Counted from the first letter of the stretch, positions 34,956 through 47,250 are shown. The stretch: 64,000 nucleotides of DNA from Vandammella animalimorsus (GCF_002285285.1 NZ_NSJF01000002.1:1-64000), one strand, 5' to 3'. Translations and numbers: made by a program. The notes: generated from the letters alone by a model not told the origin.

Positions 34956-35723
34956 TCAGGAGCTGCCGCGCCGCGCGCGGTCGAGCAGCACCACCACGGC
35001 GCCTGCGCCGCCTTCGCTGGCGCGGGCCTGAACGAAGGCCATGACCTCGCTTTTCTGCACCAGCCAGCGCTGCACCCGACTCTTGAGCACCGGGATGCGC
35101 CCGGGCGAGCCGTGGCCCTTGCCATGCACCACGCGCACGCAGCGCAGCCCTTGTCGATGCGCCTGGCGGATGAACTGGCCCAGCGCCTCGCGCGCCTCGT
35201 CAAGGCGCAGGCCGTGCAAATCCAACGTGGCCTGGATGCTCCAGTGCCCCAGGCGCAGCTTGCGCGCCACATCCGGCGCCACGCCGGGCTGGCGATAGCT
35301 CAGCGCCTCGTCGGTGTCCAGCAGCGAGGCGACGTCGAACTCATCGCTGAGCGATTCGAGCAGCGCGCGCTGTTCGTCGCGCTGCAGCTGCAGCGGCAGG
35401 GGTGGCGCAGGCGGCGGCGCCTGGTGCACGCGCGGTGCGTGCTTGAGCGGCTGCACCGCGCCGACGCTGTGACGGAACAGGTTGCGCTCGCGCTCGGCGG
35501 CTTCGCGGCGCTGCTGCTCGCGCAACGCCTGCTGTTGCGCGGCCTCGCGCTGCAGGCGCAGCAGGGCCGAGACTTGGCGCAGATCCGAGAGCGCATGCAC
35601 GCTCAACGCTGCGCCCCGCGTTGGCTTGGGTGCGGCCTTCGGTGCCGCTTTTGCCGCTTGCACCGCCTGTGCTGTCGCTGCCGGGCTGCCCGCCGCGCCG
35701 GGCTTTTTGCCTTTGGCGCTCAC
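34956..35723 (-). CDS. Smr-domain protein
   Basis: 255 residues from a GTG overlapping the radC stop (GTGA). A low-complexity Ala/Lys N-terminus and a coiled, Gln/Arg-rich region (LRLQREAAQQQALREQQRR) precede the C-terminal Smr domain with TLDLHGLRLDEARE and VVHGKGHGSPGRIPVLK. Stand-alone Smr proteins are known or suspected nucleases acting on nucleic acids, in some cases on stalled-ribosome mRNA. Coupling to radC is notable but common in related genomes. Confidence 0.88.
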   Translation of the reverse strand: MSAKGKKPGAAGSPAATAQAVQAAKAAPKAAPKPTRGAALSVHALSDLRQVSALLRLQREAAQQQALREQQRREAAERERNLFRHSVGAVQPLKHAPRVHQAPPPAPPLPLQLQRDEQRALLESLSDEFDVASLLDTDEALSYRQPGVAPDVARKLRLGHWSIQATLDLHGLRLDEAREALGQFIRQAHRQGLRCVRVVHGKGHGSPGRIPVLKSRVQRWLVQKSEVMAFVQARASEGGAGAVVVLLDRARRGSS

Positions 35724-36415
35724 AGCAGCCCCTGTTCGGTCAGCGACAGGCTCTGGCCCTGCGCGACGATGATGTGATCCAGCACCTGCACGTCCAGCAG
35801 CGCCAGCGCCTCGCGCACGCGCCGCGTGCTCTCGATGTCGGCGGCCGAGGGCGTGGGCGTGCCGCTGGGGTGGTTGTGCGCCAGGATCAGGCTGTGCGCA
35901 TTGCACAGCAGCGCGCGCCGCGCGATCTCGCGCGGAAAGACGCTGGCGGCGCTCAGCGTGCCGTGGAACAGCTCCTCAAAAGCGATCAGCCGCAGCTGGC
36001 TGTCGAGAAACAGCACGGCAAAGACCTCCTGGGGCCGGTGCGCCAGCTGCGCCTGAAGGTATTGGCGCACAGCGGCGGGCGCTTGCAGCGCATCGCCCAG
36101 CGCCAGCTGCTGCGCCAGCGCGCGCCGCGCCAGCTCCATGATGGCCAGCAGCTCCGCTTGCTTGGCCGGCCCCAGGCCCTTGATGCGCTGCAGGTCTTCG
36201 CGCCGCGCCTGCAGCAGGCCGGCCAGGCCGCCCGCGCCCGTGGCCTGCGGCAGTTGCAGCAGGTCGCCGGCCAGCGCCAGCACGCCGCGCCCGGCCGTGC
36301 CGGTGCGCAGCACGATGGCCAGCAGCTCGGTGTCCGACAGCGCGGCCGCGCCCCGCGCCAGCAGCTTCTCGCGCGGGCGGGCCTCGGGCGGTACATCTTT
36401 GAAGGACATGGGCAT
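35720..36415 (-). CDS. radC: RadC family protein (JAB/MPN domain)
   Basis: 231 residues from ATG at 36415; another ATG lies two codons on. An N-terminal helix-hairpin-helix region (RIKGLGPAKQAELLAIMELA) precedes the JAB metalloprotease-like domain with FHGTL, VFPREIARRAL, AHNHPSGTPTPSAAD and the final SLTEQGLL. The family was once linked to DNA repair; its biochemical role is unsettled. It is divergent from the fkpB-ispH pair across 51 bp. Confidence 0.93.
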   Translation of the reverse strand: MPMSFKDVPPEARPREKLLARGAAALSDTELLAIVLRTGTAGRGVLALAGDLLQLPQATGAGGLAGLLQARREDLQRIKGLGPAKQAELLAIMELARRALAQQLALGDALQAPAAVRQYLQAQLAHRPQEVFAVLFLDSQLRLIAFEELFHGTLSAASVFPREIARRALLCNAHSLILAHNHPSGTPTPSAADIESTRRVREALALLDVQVLDHIIVAQGQSLSLTEQGLL

Positions 36416-36466
36416 GGCTCTAGAATCGCCCTGAGTGTATTCAAAGCCCATCGACGACTGCCAGCC

Positions 36467-36943
36467 ATGCCGGCCTCTACCCCTTCTTCCAATGCGGGCG
36501 CCCCCCAGGTGCGGCCCGGCGCCTTTCTGACCCTGCATTACCGCCTGGCCGGGCCGCAGGGCGACATCATCAACACCTTTGACGGCCAGCCCTCGACGCT
36601 GACCCTGGGCTCGGGCGAGCTGTCGCCAGCGCTGGAGACGCGCCTGCTGGGCATGCAAGAGGGCGAGCGCGCCACCTATGAGCTGCCCGCTGGCGAGGCC
36701 TTTGGCGACAAGAATCCTCAAATGCAGCAATGGGTGGCGCGCAAATTGCTCGAAGAGTTGGGCGACCCAGACGAGGACTATCGCCTGGGCGATGTGGTGC
36801 AGTTCCCCACCCCCAGCGGCATGGGCAGCTATGCCGGCACGGTGTTGCAGGTGCGCGAGGATGGCGCTGTGCTGTTTGACTTCAATCACCCGTTGGCCGG
36901 CCAGCCCGTGACCTTCGAGGTGCTCTTGATCGGGGTGCTCTGA
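36467..36943 (+). CDS. fkpB: FKBP-type peptidyl-prolyl isomerase (SlpA/FkpB type)
   Basis: 158 residues. [39 protein letters not shown] and [20 protein letters not shown] are the split FKBP fold with the inserted chaperone flap of SlpA/SlyD proteins. A TAGAAT -10-like box lies at 36421-36426. The stop is one base before the ispH start, and fkpB-ispH pairing is widespread in proteobacteria. Confidence 0.93.
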   Translation: MPASTPSSNAGAPQVRPGAFLTLHYRLAGPQGDIINTFDGQPSTLTLGSGELSPALETRLLGMQEGERATYELPAGEAFGDKNPQMQQWVARKLLEELGDPDEDYRLGDVVQFPTPSGMGSYAGTVLQVREDGAVLFDFNHPLAGQPVTFEVLLIGVL

Positions 36944-36944
36944 C

Positions 36945-37931
36945 ATGGGCGAGCAGCGCAGCATTGTGCTGGCCGAGCCGCGCGGCTTTTGCGCTGGCGT
37001 GGACCGCGCCATCGACATCGTCGAGCGAGCCCTGCAGAAGTTTGGCGCGCCCATCTACGTGCGCCATGAGATCGTGCACAACACGCACGTGGTCAACACC
37101 CTGCGCGAGAAGGGCGCGATCTTCATTGAGGACTTGGCCGAGGTGCCGCCGGGCGCGACGCTGGTGTTCAGCGCCCATGGCGTGAGCAAGGCCGTGCAGA
37201 ACGAGGCGCGCGAGAGGGGCTTTCAGGTCTTCGATGCCACCTGCCCGCTGGTGACCAAGGTGCACGTCGAGGTCGCCAAGCTGGCCAGGGAAGGCTACGA
37301 ATTCATCATGATCGGCCACAAGGGCCACCCCGAGGTCGAGGGCACCATGGGCCAGCTCAGCGAGGGCATCCACCTGGTCGAGGACGTGGCCGACGTGGCG
37401 CGCGTGCAGCCGGCGCAGACAGAGCGCCTGGCCGTGGTGACGCAAACCACGCTGTCGGTGGACGACGCCGCCGAGATCACTGCCGCCGTCAAGGCGCGCT
37501 TTCCGCAGATCCGCCAGCCCAAGCAGCAGGACATTTGCTATGCCACGCAAAACCGCCAGGATGCGGTCAAGCAGCTCAGCCGCCAGGTGGACGTGCTCAT
37601 CGTCGTGGGCAGCCCCAGCAGCTCCAACAGCAACCGCCTGCGCGATCTGGCCGAAAAACTCGGCACGCCCGGCTACATGGTCGATGACGCCAGCGAGATC
37701 CGCCCCGAATGGCTGCAAGGCAAGCACACCGTGGGCCTGACGGCCGGCGCCTCCGCGCCCGAGCTGCTGGTGCAGGGCGTGATCGAGCGCCTGCGCCAGC
37801 TGGGCATCATCGCCGTGCGCAAGATGGACGGCGTGCAGGAGACCATGCGCTTTCCGCTGCCCAAGGGCTTGAAGCTGGATGCCGCCGAGGCAACCGCTGC
37901 GCCCGCCGCATCCGCTGCGCCGCGCGGCTGA
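36945..37931 (+). CDS. ispH: 4-hydroxy-3-methylbut-2-enyl diphosphate reductase
   Basis: 328 residues with the three iron-sulfur cysteines Cys16 ([11 protein letters not shown]), Cys100 ([12 protein letters not shown]) and Cys198 ([12 protein letters not shown]), matching the E. coli IspH pattern. The catalytic HEIVHN and [11 protein letters not shown] segments are present. It makes IPP and DMAPP in the last step of the MEP isoprenoid pathway. The C-terminal Ala-rich tail is extra. Confidence 0.97.
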   Translation: MGEQRSIVLAEPRGFCAGVDRAIDIVERALQKFGAPIYVRHEIVHNTHVVNTLREKGAIFIEDLAEVPPGATLVFSAHGVSKAVQNEARERGFQVFDATCPLVTKVHVEVAKLAREGYEFIMIGHKGHPEVEGTMGQLSEGIHLVEDVADVARVQPAQTERLAVVTQTTLSVDDAAEITAAVKARFPQIRQPKQQDICYATQNRQDAVKQLSRQVDVLIVVGSPSSSNSNRLRDLAEKLGTPGYMVDDASEIRPEWLQGKHTVGLTAGASAPELLVQGVIERLRQLGIIAVRKMDGVQETMRFPLPKGLKLDAAEATAAPAASAAPRG

Positions 37932-37988
37932 GCACCGCGACCATCGCCTCCACACCCCGCACGCAGCCTCACGACAAGGACATCCGTC

Positions 37989-39206
37989 ATGGACACACTG
38001 GGTACCCCCAACACCCCGCATGCCACCCGCGTCATGCTGCTGGGCAGCGGTGAGCTGGGCAAGGAAGTTGTCATCGAGCTGCAGCGCCTGGGCGTCGAAA
38101 CCATCGCTGTGGATCGCTACGACGGCGCGCCCGCACAGCAGGTGGCGCACCACGCGCACACCATCGCCATGAGCGACGCGGCTGCGTTGCGCGCGCTGAT
38201 CGAAGCGCAAAAGCCCCAGCTGGTCGTGCCCGAGATCGAGGCCATCGCCACCGCCGAGCTCGAACGCCTGGAGGCCGAAGGCCTGGTGCGCGTCATCCCC
38301 ACGGCGCGCGCCGCGCGCCTGACCATGGACCGCGAAGGCATCCGCCGCCTGGCCGCCGAAACCCTGGGCCTGCCCACCAGCGCCTACCGCTTCTGCGATT
38401 CGCTGCCTGCCCTGCAGGCCGCCATCGACGGCGCGGACGGCCAGCCGCCCATTGGCTACCCCTGCATCGTCAAGCCCGTCATGAGCAGCTCCGGCAAGGG
38501 CCAGAGCAAGATCGACGGCCCGCAGGACGTGGCCGCTGCCTGGGACTGCGCCATGACCGGCGGGCGCGTTGGCCATGGCCGCGTCATCGTCGAAGGCTTC
38601 ATTGACTTCGACTACGAAATCACCCAGCTGACCGTGCGCGCACAAGGCAGCGACGGCCAGGTGCAGACGCACTTTTGCGAACCCATTGGCCACATCCAGC
38701 GCAACGGCGACTACGTCGAAAGCTGGCAGCCGCACCCCATGCAGGCCGCGGCGCGCCAGCGGGCGCGGCACATTGCCAAAACCATCACCGACGAGCTGGG
38801 CGGGCTGGGCCTGTTTGGCGTCGAGCTGTTTGTCAAGGGCGAGCAGGTCTGGTTCAGCGAAGTCAGCCCCAGGCCGCACGACACCGGCATGGTCACCATG
38901 ACCACGCAGCGCCAAAGCGAATTCGAGCTGCACGCGAGGGCCATCCTCGGCTTGCCGGTGGACACGGCGCTGCAATCGCCCGGCGCCAGCGCCGTGATCT
39001 ACGGCGGCGTGGACGCCGCAGGCCTGGTCTTCGACGGCGTGGCCCAGGCCCTGGCCGTGCCGCAAACCAGCCTGCGCCTGTTCGGCAAGCCCGAGGGCTT
39101 TGCCAAGCGCCGCATGGGCGTGGCCCTGGCCTGGCACGACGATCTGGACACGGCCCGCCAACACGCCAAACAGGCTGCCGCACAAGTCAGGCCGCGCCAG
39201 CCCTGA
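37989..39206 (+). CDS. purT: Formate-dependent phosphoribosylglycinamide formyltransferase
   Basis: 405 residues. The N-terminal pre-ATP-grasp domain starts [20 protein letters not shown], the ATP-grasp core has [17 protein letters not shown], and [14 protein letters not shown] is the family signature. It formylates GAR using formate and ATP, the folate-independent route at purine step three. It stands alone after ispH, with a 57-bp gap and no purine riboswitch seen. Confidence 0.96.
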   Translation: MDTLGTPNTPHATRVMLLGSGELGKEVVIELQRLGVETIAVDRYDGAPAQQVAHHAHTIAMSDAAALRALIEAQKPQLVVPEIEAIATAELERLEAEGLVRVIPTARAARLTMDREGIRRLAAETLGLPTSAYRFCDSLPALQAAIDGADGQPPIGYPCIVKPVMSSSGKGQSKIDGPQDVAAAWDCAMTGGRVGHGRVIVEGFIDFDYEITQLTVRAQGSDGQVQTHFCEPIGHIQRNGDYVESWQPHPMQAAARQRARHIAKTITDELGGLGLFGVELFVKGEQVWFSEVSPRPHDTGMVTMTTQRQSEFELHARAILGLPVDTALQSPGASAVIYGGVDAAGLVFDGVAQALAVPQTSLRLFGKPEGFAKRRMGVALAWHDDLDTARQHAKQAAAQVRPRQP

Positions 39207-39328
39207 AGCGGTTGCCGTTCGTTGATTCATCCCGTGTTTAAGCCGCGCTGGCTATGCTGGCGGCCAAGCCTGTGGCCAACGCATGCCATTGGGCTGAACC
39301 TTATCCAAACTTGAAAGGGATTGATCTC

Positions 39329-39682
39329 ATGAAAAAAACTGCTTCCGCCCTGATGCTGACAGCCGCCGTGTTGGTCACTCCGGCCCTGGCCCAATACGCC
39401 GGCCCCGGCGTGCAGCCCGCAGCCACCAGTGTGCAGGCCATTCTGGACAAGCCTGTGGACGATCAGCACGTCACACTGCGCGGCAAAATCGTGCGCCAGG
39501 TCAAGAGCGACGAATACATCTTCTCCGACGGCAAGGCCGAAATCCGGGTGGAGATCGACCAGCACCTGCTGCCAGCCACACCATTCGATGCCAGCACCGT
39601 CGTGGAAATCATTGGCGAGGTGGAAAAAGACACCCTGCAAGCGCCGGAAATCGACGTGCGCTCGCTGCGCATCGTGAAGTAA
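39329..39682 (+). CDS. BOF (YgiW/YdeI-type OB-fold) periplasmic protein
   Basis: 117 residues from ATG at 39329, preceded by GAAAGGGA. A clear signal peptide (KKTASALMLTAAVLVTPALA) is cleaved near residue 21. The mature part has the bacterial OB-fold pattern VTLRGKIVRQVKSDEYIFSD, then IRVEIDQHLLP and VEIIGEVEKD. Relatives are stress-induced periplasmic proteins; the ligand is unknown. A long hairpin follows the gene. Confidence 0.88.
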   Translation: MKKTASALMLTAAVLVTPALAQYAGPGVQPAATSVQAILDKPVDDQHVTLRGKIVRQVKSDEYIFSDGKAEIRVEIDQHLLPATPFDASTVVEIIGEVEKDTLQAPEIDVRSLRIVK

Positions 39683-39696
39683 GAATCCCTGTGCGA

Positions 39697-39738
39697 CGAC
39701 AACGGCCAGGCCTGTATTTGCAGGCCTGGCCGTTGTCG
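39697..39738. terminator. Long perfect hairpin after the BOF gene
   Basis: An 18-bp perfect stem beginning CGACAACGGCCAGG (39697-39714) pairs with 39721-39738 around a 6-nt loop. It has no T tract on either side, so it could be a terminator, an RNA stabiliser or a recombination remnant. Confidence 0.6.
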
Positions 39739-39834
39739 CATGGGGGCAGCGATAAAGAAAGGCGCTGCACAAATTGCAGCGCTGTGTGCATCTGCGAATT
39801 CGGATGGTCCTGCGGTAACCGCAAACCTTTGCAA

Positions 39835-40010
39835 TGCCGCCGCGACTGCCGCATGATGCACGGCATGTATTTGTTCGAGGTCAAGAAGCCCAGCGAATCC
39901 CGCGCACCGTGGGACTACTACAAGCTGCTGGCCACACCATCCCTGGCGACAAGGCCTTTTTGCCGCTGGCCGATTCGCAGTGCCCATTGCTCAAGCAGTG
40001 GGCGAACAGG
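39835..40010 (+). pseudogene. C-terminal fragment of an ABC-transporter substrate-binding protein
   Basis: DCRMMHGMYLFEVKKPSESR and APWDYYKLLAT continue, after a one-base insertion near 39935, as IPGDKAFLPLADSQCPLLKQ in the next frame. This is the typical C-terminus of branched-chain amino acid/urea-type periplasmic binding proteins. The rest of the gene is missing and no proper stop follows. It is a remnant left by deletion, lying between the BOF gene and an opposing gene. Confidence 0.75.
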
Positions 40011-40030
40011 CGGCCAGGCCTTGGGCGTCG

Positions 40031-41119
40031 TCAGCCCTGGGCTGGCGGCGCACACAGCCAGCGGCTGGTCTGGGGGGCGTAGTCGGCCGGTCGCATGCGC
40101 CGCGTCATGCGCTGTGCGGCGGCCGTGTCCGCAGGCGCTGGCAACAGGGCGCAACGCGCCGCTGCCAGGGCTTGCGGATCGTGCGGCCCGCTCAGCGGCA
40201 TGCTGCCCAAGGCCTTGCACTGGGCGGTATCGGCCGGCGGCAGGGCCCTGGCCTGGGTGGCGACGTCCAGCCACTGGGAGTAATCGCCCTGTTCGATGGC
40301 CAGCCCTGGGTCGCTGGCCCGCACCGCAGCCAGCAGCCCGCCGTCCTGCACGATGGCCTGGGCATGTTTGCGCAACTGCGCCATCAGCATCGCCAGCCAA
40401 GCTTGGTCCTGGCCGCTGTGTTGCGCCGGGCTGCTGCCTACGCGCTCCCAGTCGGCGAGCAGCTCGGGCGCTGCTTGCGCAATGGCTTGGCGGGCAGCGG
40501 CCTCATGCCCCGAGGCCTTGAGCTGTGCCTTGAGCACGATCGGCGTCAGCGCAAATGCCTCGCCCGTGAGCACATTGAAGCCAAAGGCCGATTGCGCATC
40601 CAGCCAAGATTGCAGCATCTCCAGCGTGCTGGCGACCTCCAAAGCCTGCTGGTGCGCCGGGCTGCGCCACGTGGCCTGCAGGGCCTGACGTTCGCTGGGC
40701 GGGGTGTGCCTCCAGGCCCACAAGTGGCCTGGCATTTGCAGGCGGTACAGGGCCGGCTGCATGCCCGGGCCCATGCGCTCGCGCAATGCCTCCGCATCGG
40801 CCTGCAGCGCGCTGTACGCCGCAGGCTCCCAGACGATGCTGCCATCGCGTAAGGCGGCGCTGGCCGCGCAGCGATCCAGCAATGCGGCCCGATAGGCATT
40901 TTCGTAGGTCAGCAACAGCAGCTTGTAGCGCTGGTAAGGGCTGGACTCGGACATCTGGGCCTGCACCAGCGCGATCTCATCGGCTGTCAGCGGCGCGGGC
41001 TTGGCAGGGGCGGCGGGTCGCTCCTGGGCGTGCACAGGGGCACACACGGCGGAGCCCAGCAGGGCAGCAAGGGCAGCGCTACAGGCCAGAAAGTGCAATG
41101 GACGAGAGGAGGAAGGCAT
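40031..41119 (-). CDS. Exported protein of unknown function
   Basis: 362 residues with a signal peptide (LHFLACSAALAALLGSAVCA, cleaved near HAQE at about residue 32). The mature part is Ala/Gln/Leu-rich and mostly helical, with segments such as YQRYKLLLLTYENAYRAALL and FGFNVLTGEAFALTPIVLKA. No known domain or catalytic motif was recognised. Cysteines occur only in pairs far apart. It lies alone between a pseudogene and the Bug gene; the 3' end crosses the region where the deleted transporter gene ended. Confidence 0.75.
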   Translation of the reverse strand: MPSSSRPLHFLACSAALAALLGSAVCAPVHAQERPAAPAKPAPLTADEIALVQAQMSESSPYQRYKLLLLTYENAYRAALLDRCAASAALRDGSIVWEPAAYSALQADAEALRERMGPGMQPALYRLQMPGHLWAWRHTPPSERQALQATWRSPAHQQALEVASTLEMLQSWLDAQSAFGFNVLTGEAFALTPIVLKAQLKASGHEAAARQAIAQAAPELLADWERVGSSPAQHSGQDQAWLAMLMAQLRKHAQAIVQDGGLLAAVRASDPGLAIEQGDYSQWLDVATQARALPPADTAQCKALGSMPLSGPHDPQALAAARCALLPAPADTAAAQRMTRRMRPADYAPQTSRWLCAPPAQG

Positions 41120-41240
41120 GGGCGAATCCTTTCTTGTGGCAGGCGCTCGCCATTGTGCCTGTCAGGCAGGGGGTGGCAATACACACAGCTTTGACTGGGC
41201 TGCAAAGAAGGTGGATGCAGCCCCCAAAACTTGTTCGCGC

Positions 41241-42239
41241 TCAAGCAGCGCTGATGCCTTTTTCCTTGACGATGGCGCTCCAGCGGGCGAAGTCTTTTTT
41301 CAGGCGCTCGTGCATCTGTTTGCCGTCTTGAAAGGATGCGATGGCGCCCACGGACAGCAGTTTTTGCCGCAGCTCTTCGTCCTGGCGCACGATCTGACTG
41401 GTTTCGCCAGCAATCCGGTCGATGATGGCCTGGGGGGTGCCCAAGGGGGCAATCAGGCCGCCCCAGGAGTCGAAGTCGAATCCTGGGAAGCCCTGCTCGG
41501 AGATGGTGCCCGTGCCTGGCAGCAGCGCCTTGGCATTGGGGGAGCTCAGGGCGATGGCCTTGAGCTTGCCGTTGCGGATGTACTGCAGGGCGGCAACCAC
41601 ATCGGCAAACATGATCCCGACCTGGCCGCCCAGCAAGTCGGCCACGGCCGGAGCGCTGCCGCGGTAGGGCACGTGCATCAGCTCGAATTGGCCCATGCCT
41701 TTGAGCTGCTCCATGGCCAGGTGCCCAAAGCTGCCCGTGCCTGCGCTGGTGAAGCTCAGCGGCTGCTTGCTGGCCTTGATGAAGCGGATCAAGCCGGGCA
41801 GATCGTCCACGCCCTCAATGACTGCCGGGTTGATGATGATGGCCATGGGCAAGTCGTAGATGGCAGCCACGGCAGCAAAATCCCGCGTCACATCGTATGC
41901 GTCGTTCTTGTACATCAGCGGGGCCAGCAATGCAGGCATGCCGAACATGGACAGGTGGTGGCCATCGGCCGGGCTTTTGATGAGCGCGGTGGTGCCGATC
42001 GAGCCCGACGCGCCGGGCTTGTTCTCGATGATGATCTGTTGGCTCAGGCGCTCGCCCAGCTTGTGCGCCATGATGCGGGCAACCGTGTCGGTCGGGCCGC
42101 CGGCAGGGAAGGCCACGATGATCTTGATGATCTTGCTGGGCCAGGCCGTTTGCGCCAGGCTGCCATGGGCCCAGCCGAACATTGGGGCGATGGCGCCCCA
42201 GGCCAGCAATTGACGGCGACGAATGGATGAGGGGTGCAT
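41241..42239 (-). CDS. Bug-family (tripartite tricarboxylate transporter) substrate-binding protein
   Basis: 332 residues. A Tat-like signal (RRRQLLAWGAIAP) ends near AHGSLAQ. The Bug hallmarks are KIIKIIVAFPAGGPTDTVAR, ENKPGASGSIGTTALIKSPA, and FTSAGTGSFGHLAMEQLK with MHVPYRGSAPAVADLLGGQV. These proteins bind carboxylates in the periplasm. No TctAB membrane genes are near, as is usual for the greatly expanded Bug families of Burkholderiales. It follows the CoA-transferase gene by 30 bp. Confidence 0.94.
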   Translation of the reverse strand: MHPSSIRRRQLLAWGAIAPMFGWAHGSLAQTAWPSKIIKIIVAFPAGGPTDTVARIMAHKLGERLSQQIIIENKPGASGSIGTTALIKSPADGHHLSMFGMPALLAPLMYKNDAYDVTRDFAAVAAIYDLPMAIIINPAVIEGVDDLPGLIRFIKASKQPLSFTSAGTGSFGHLAMEQLKGMGQFELMHVPYRGSAPAVADLLGGQVGIMFADVVAALQYIRNGKLKAIALSSPNAKALLPGTGTISEQGFPGFDFDSWGGLIAPLGTPQAIIDRIAGETSQIVRQDEELRQKLLSVGAIASFQDGKQMHERLKKDFARWSAIVKEKGISAA

Positions 42240-42269
42240 GCGATGTCTCCTTATTGGTCAATATGGGTG

Positions 42270-43484
42270 TCAAACGACACCGTTTTCCCGCAGTGCGGCC
42301 AGGGCCGATGCGTCCAGCTTGAGCAACTCCTGCAGCACGCTGTCGGTGTGCTCGCCCAGGTGCGGGGGTGGGTGGCGCACAGGTGCGCGCTGACCGTCCA
42401 TGGCATAGGGCGGTGCCAGCACAGCCTGCATGCCGGCTTCGGGGTCTTCGTAGTGGTGCAGAAGACCGGCTTGGGCCGTACGTTCCGACTGCAGCGCTTG
42501 CAGCATGCCCAGTACCTCGCCACACGGGATCTCGGCCCGTGTCAGCCGCTGCAACAATTCGGCACGCGTGAAGCTGCGCAATGCCTGACAGATTTGTGGC
42601 AGCAGCAGTTCGCGATGGGCTGAGCGGCCCGTATTGGTGGCAAAGCGAGCATCGCTGGCCCATTCCGGGCGCTGGATCACATCCTGGCAAAAGCGCTGGA
42701 ATTGCCCGTTGTTGCCCACGGTGATGACCAATGGGCCATCGGCGGCTTCGAACACCCCGTAGGGCACGATGGACGGATGGGAGTTGCCGAACTTTGGTGG
42801 GTCGCTGCCCCTGAGCAAGGCCTCCATGCCGTAGTAGGAGGTGATCATCAGGCCGCAGTCGTACAGCGCCATTTGCACGTGACGCCCCTGACCGTTGGAT
42901 TGGCGGGCGTACAAGGCTGCCAAAATGGCTTGCGCGGAATACATGCCCGTGAACATGTCCACGGCCGCCACACCGAATTTCAACGGGCCCTGGCCATGTT
43001 CACCATTGGTGGCCATGACCCCGGCCTCACCCTGGACCACCAGGTCGTAGCCGGGGCGCTGGGCATCGGGCGTGAAGCGCGCATAGCCCGAGATGGAGCA
43101 GTACACCAGCCGTGGATTCAGGGTCTTGAGCTGCTCATAGCCCAGGCCCAGCTTTTCGGCGCCGCCGACCTTGAAATTCTGAATCACGACGTCGCAACGC
43201 GCAGCCAGATCCCTGGCGATCTGCGCACCTTGCGGGCTTTGCAGATTCAGGGTGATGGAGCGTTTGTTGCGGTTGAAGCAGTTGAAGTAAGAGGTGTTGT
43301 GCGTGCCGATGCGTACGCCCCAATCGCGGGTGTCGTCGCCTCGCGCCGGATGCTCGACCTTGATCACGTCTGCCCCTAGATCGGCCAGGGCCATTGCGCA
43401 CATGGGCCCAGCCAGTACACGGGACAGGTCAAGTACCTGAACTCCTGCCAGGGGCAGCGCAGCTGGGGGAAGGCTTGCAGGCAT
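42270..43484 (-). CDS. CaiB/BaiF family III CoA-transferase
   Basis: 404 residues. LAGPMCAMALADLGADVIKV is the N-terminal family signature, and Asp147 in RPGYDLVVQGEAG is the expected catalytic aspartate that forms the mixed anhydride. GNSHPSIVPYGVFEAADGPL is also typical. It moves CoA between carboxylic acids. With the adjacent Bug protein and divergent LysR gene it looks like a small unit for using one carboxylic acid; the substrate is unknown. Confidence 0.93.
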   Translation of the reverse strand: MPASLPPAALPLAGVQVLDLSRVLAGPMCAMALADLGADVIKVEHPARGDDTRDWGVRIGTHNTSYFNCFNRNKRSITLNLQSPQGAQIARDLAARCDVVIQNFKVGGAEKLGLGYEQLKTLNPRLVYCSISGYARFTPDAQRPGYDLVVQGEAGVMATNGEHGQGPLKFGVAAVDMFTGMYSAQAILAALYARQSNGQGRHVQMALYDCGLMITSYYGMEALLRGSDPPKFGNSHPSIVPYGVFEAADGPLVITVGNNGQFQRFCQDVIQRPEWASDARFATNTGRSAHRELLLPQICQALRSFTRAELLQRLTRAEIPCGEVLGMLQALQSERTAQAGLLHHYEDPEAGMQAVLAPPYAMDGQRAPVRHPPPHLGEHTDSVLQELLKLDASALAALRENGVV

Positions 43485-43561
43485 GTGGTTTTGTCTCCAT
43501 CGGCAGCGGCCCTTTGATCAATGGGGCCTTCTTGTGATGGAGGCCATTGTTGACTAGGTAC

Positions 43562-43599
43562 TCAATCTTGACAATTGCAATTAATATTCAACAGATTGA
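43562..43599. promoter_or_regulatory. Candidate LysR operator between CoA-transferase and lysR genes
   Basis: A nested dyad: TCAATC (43562-43567) with GATTGA (43594-43599) encloses the perfect palindrome AATTGCAATT (43573-43582). It ends 17 bp before the LysR start, where an autoregulatory LysR site is expected. TTGACA at 43568-43573 could be a -35 element. Confidence 0.45.
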
Positions 43600-43616
43600 T
43601 TAACTTGAGGTTGACA

Positions 43617-44582
43617 ATGGACTTAAACGGGCTGAGCTTGCTGGTGGACATCATTGATAGTGGCAACCTCAGCCGCGCGGCGCGCAAGCTGGGCATGAGC
43701 CGTGCCAACATCAGTAAGCGGTTGAACCATTTCGAGAAAAGCTTGGGGGTTGAGCTGCTCAAGCGCAGCACGCGCCAACTTGAGGCCACGGCGCTCGGGC
43801 GGCAGTTGTACGCCCATGGCAAGAAGATCCGCCATGAACTGATGGCGGCTGAAGAGTCATTGCAGAGCCTGGGCAAGGACTTGGGTGGTACGGTGCGCCT
43901 GAGCGTGCCCATTGGCTACGGTCAACACACTATGGCGACGTGGCTGATGGAGTTCATGCGCTTGTATCCACAGGTGACCTTAGAGGTGATTTTTGACAAC
44001 GCCATTGAGGATCTGATCAAAGGGGCGGTGGATTTTTCGATCCGCGTCATGGGCGATGCCCCCAGCAACCTGGTGGCGCATAACCTGGGTGCTGTGGAGT
44101 ATGTAGCTTGTGCGGCCCCTGACTTGTTGAAAGGCCAAGACGCTGTGCGGACGCTGTCGCAGCTGCGGCGTTTGCCACTGATTACTTCGGAGCTGACAGG
44201 CGAAAAGCTCAAGCTGGCGGGTCAGAGTGAGAGCATTCGCACACGCTTGATGTCGGCAAATTTTTTCTTTTTGCGTGATGCTGTCCTGCAAGGCCTGGGG
44301 GCTGGTTTGGTGCCTGTGTACATGGTGGCTAGCGAAATCTCGTCTGGCCAGTTGTACCAATTGCCCATACCTCAGCGGGATCTGGACTTTTTGCGTTCAA
44401 ACCTGTATTTGCTGCATCTGCCATCGCGCTATCAGACCAAAACCCAGAAGACGCTGATTGAGTTCCTGTGCCGTAAGGCACAGGCCGTTGCCGCTGTGCA
44501 GAAAGCCTCTCCAGCAAGAGGCAAAAATGCACGAGCCCTTATTGGTAAACCGCATGGCAAAAAGCCTGTTGCTCCCTCTTGA
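43617..44582 (+). CDS. LysR-family transcriptional regulator
   Basis: 321 residues from ATG at 43617 with GAGG upstream; an earlier ATG at 43575 lies inside the probable operator. The N-terminal winged helix is [20 protein letters not shown], then [20 protein letters not shown]. The effector domain follows, with [19 protein letters not shown] and [20 protein letters not shown]. It is divergent from the CoA-transferase/Bug genes, which it probably controls. Its stop codon lies within the -35 element of the clpB promoter. Confidence 0.92.
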   Translation: MDLNGLSLLVDIIDSGNLSRAARKLGMSRANISKRLNHFEKSLGVELLKRSTRQLEATALGRQLYAHGKKIRHELMAAEESLQSLGKDLGGTVRLSVPIGYGQHTMATWLMEFMRLYPQVTLEVIFDNAIEDLIKGAVDFSIRVMGDAPSNLVAHNLGAVEYVACAAPDLLKGQDAVRTLSQLRRLPLITSELTGEKLKLAGQSESIRTRLMSANFFFLRDAVLQGLGAGLVPVYMVASEISSGQLYQLPIPQRDLDFLRSNLYLLHLPSRYQTKTQKTLIEFLCRKAQAVAAVQKASPARGKNARALIGKPHGKKPVAPS

Positions 44583-44606
44583 ATGCCCGCTGGGCCAACC
44601 TTATGT
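44578..44606 (+). promoter_or_regulatory. clpB: Heat-shock (sigma32-type) promoter of clpB
   Basis: CTTGAA at 44578-44583 and CCTTATGT at 44599-44606 are 15 bp apart, close to the sigma32 consensus (CTTGAAA, then CCCCATNT). The -10 element ends 37 bp before the clpB ATG. The -35 element contains the TGA stop of the LysR gene. Confidence 0.7.
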
Positions 44607-44643
44607 GCGATGCAGTAAACACCATTGCAGAGGGATTTTCGAC

Positions 44644-47229
<2,586 letters not shown>

Positions 47230-47250
47230 GCGCCTGCCTTGATGGGTCTG

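Noticed and set aside
39691-40521. 276-residue plus-strand protein
   Set aside because: Only the part at 39835-39940 resembles a protein (the binding-protein fragment); the rest is antisense to the exported gene.
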